This document shows, one piece after another, positions 63,910-64,000 of a stretch of 64,000 bases of DNA. Below the pieces are notes generated by a model that saw only the letters and a program-made list of their open reading frames with translations, did no database searches and was not told the origin of the DNA. Origin of the DNA: Candidatus Methylospira mobilis (lineage in GTDB: Bacteria; Pseudomonadota; Gammaproteobacteria; Methylococcales; Methylococcaceae); the NCBI RefSeq assembly GCF_009498235.1, contig NZ_CP044205.1, positions 863,716-927,715 on the forward strand, read 5' to 3'. The first letter of the stretch is position 1. The number at the start of each line of letters is the position of its first letter. The translations under genes and the position numbers were made by a program.

Positions 63910-64000
63910 ATGCGCTGTGCTGTTATCCTCCCTGTCGATCCTGAAAACATACAGTTTGCGGACGACGCGGCTTACTCAGTGCGGTCTGCTGTCCAGACCG
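63910..64000 (+). CDS. Start of a tandem paralogue of the previous gene (cut by the window end)
   Basis: The ATG at 63910 opens MRCAVILPVDPENIQFADDA, AYSVRSAVQT, which matches the first 30 residues of the preceding protein (MHCAVIIPVDPENTQPADEA, AYSVQFAAET) at about 70 percent identity. Only the beginning is inside the window. It indicates a local duplication of GT-A/TPR/GT41 genes next to flagellin. Confidence 0.75.
   Translation, partial: MRCAVILPVDPENIQFADDAAYSVRSAVQT

Overview
The window comes from a flagellated, nitrogen-fixing Gram-negative proteobacterium. An lpxH gene implies lipid A, there is a complete proteobacterial-type fli set, and the nif accessory cluster runs nifU-nifS-nifV-nifW-nifZ-nifM-clpX, an order best known from Azotobacter. 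A gamma- or betaproteobacterial diazotroph fits, but the species cannot be fixed from the sequence alone. No rRNA, tRNA or CRISPR array was recognised.

Layout. 0-7.5 kb: a SagB-type oxidoreductase, a group III truncated haemoglobin, moeA, a decayed TIR/NB-ARC gene, a stand-alone flgI and two small genes. 7.6-15.9 kb: a minus-strand nif accessory operon (iscA-like, nifU, nifS, nifV, a 55-aa ORF, a TPR protein, nifW, nifZ, nifM, clpX) with many stop/start overlaps, plus a divergent single-domain NifZ-like gene. A sigma-54 -24/-12 promoter and a perfect NifA site (TGT-N10-ACA) lie in the divergent gap. 16.2-20.2 kb: a three-gene signalling operon (degenerate HD-GYP, histidine kinase, response regulator with HD-GYP). 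20.3-33.1 kb: L,D-transpeptidase, cyclophilin, lpxH, a broken AAA-ATPase/DUF4276 pair that looks like a dead defence system, fhs, an ethylene-receptor-like GGDEF-EAL protein, msrB and ppk1.

33.1-45.6 kb: the flagellar basal-body and export genes fliF-G-H-I-J-K and fliL-M-N-O-P-Q-R on the minus strand, with fliE on the opposite strand head to head with fliF. 45.7-53.9 kb: a six-gene minus-strand cassette consisting of a TPR-GT41 (OGT-like) transferase, a radical SAM protein, a GT9 glycosyltransferase, E1 alpha and E1 beta of a 2-oxoacid dehydrogenase type, and a second radical SAM protein. No E2 or E3 is present. This is the best candidate for an undescribed system, probably a flagellar or surface glycan or protein modification pathway. 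54-60.2 kb: a decaying MntA/HepT toxin-antitoxin pair, then the late flagellar genes (flhB-like flhX, a second fliK-like gene, fliT, fliS, fliD, flaG, flagellin) with a sigma-28 promoter upstream of flagellin. 60.2-64 kb: palindromic and tandem repeats, a broken small coiled-coil gene, and two tandem paralogues that open with the same N-terminus. The complete one fuses a GT-A-like domain, TPRs and a GT41 domain.

The recurrent theme is flagellar assembly next to TPR-GT41 glycosyltransferases, suggesting heavy modification of flagellin, whose Ala/Ser/Thr-rich central domain would be a natural target. A second theme is decay of accessory and defence genes (TIR/NB-ARC, AAA/DUF4276, MntA/HepT, two small coiled-coil-type genes).
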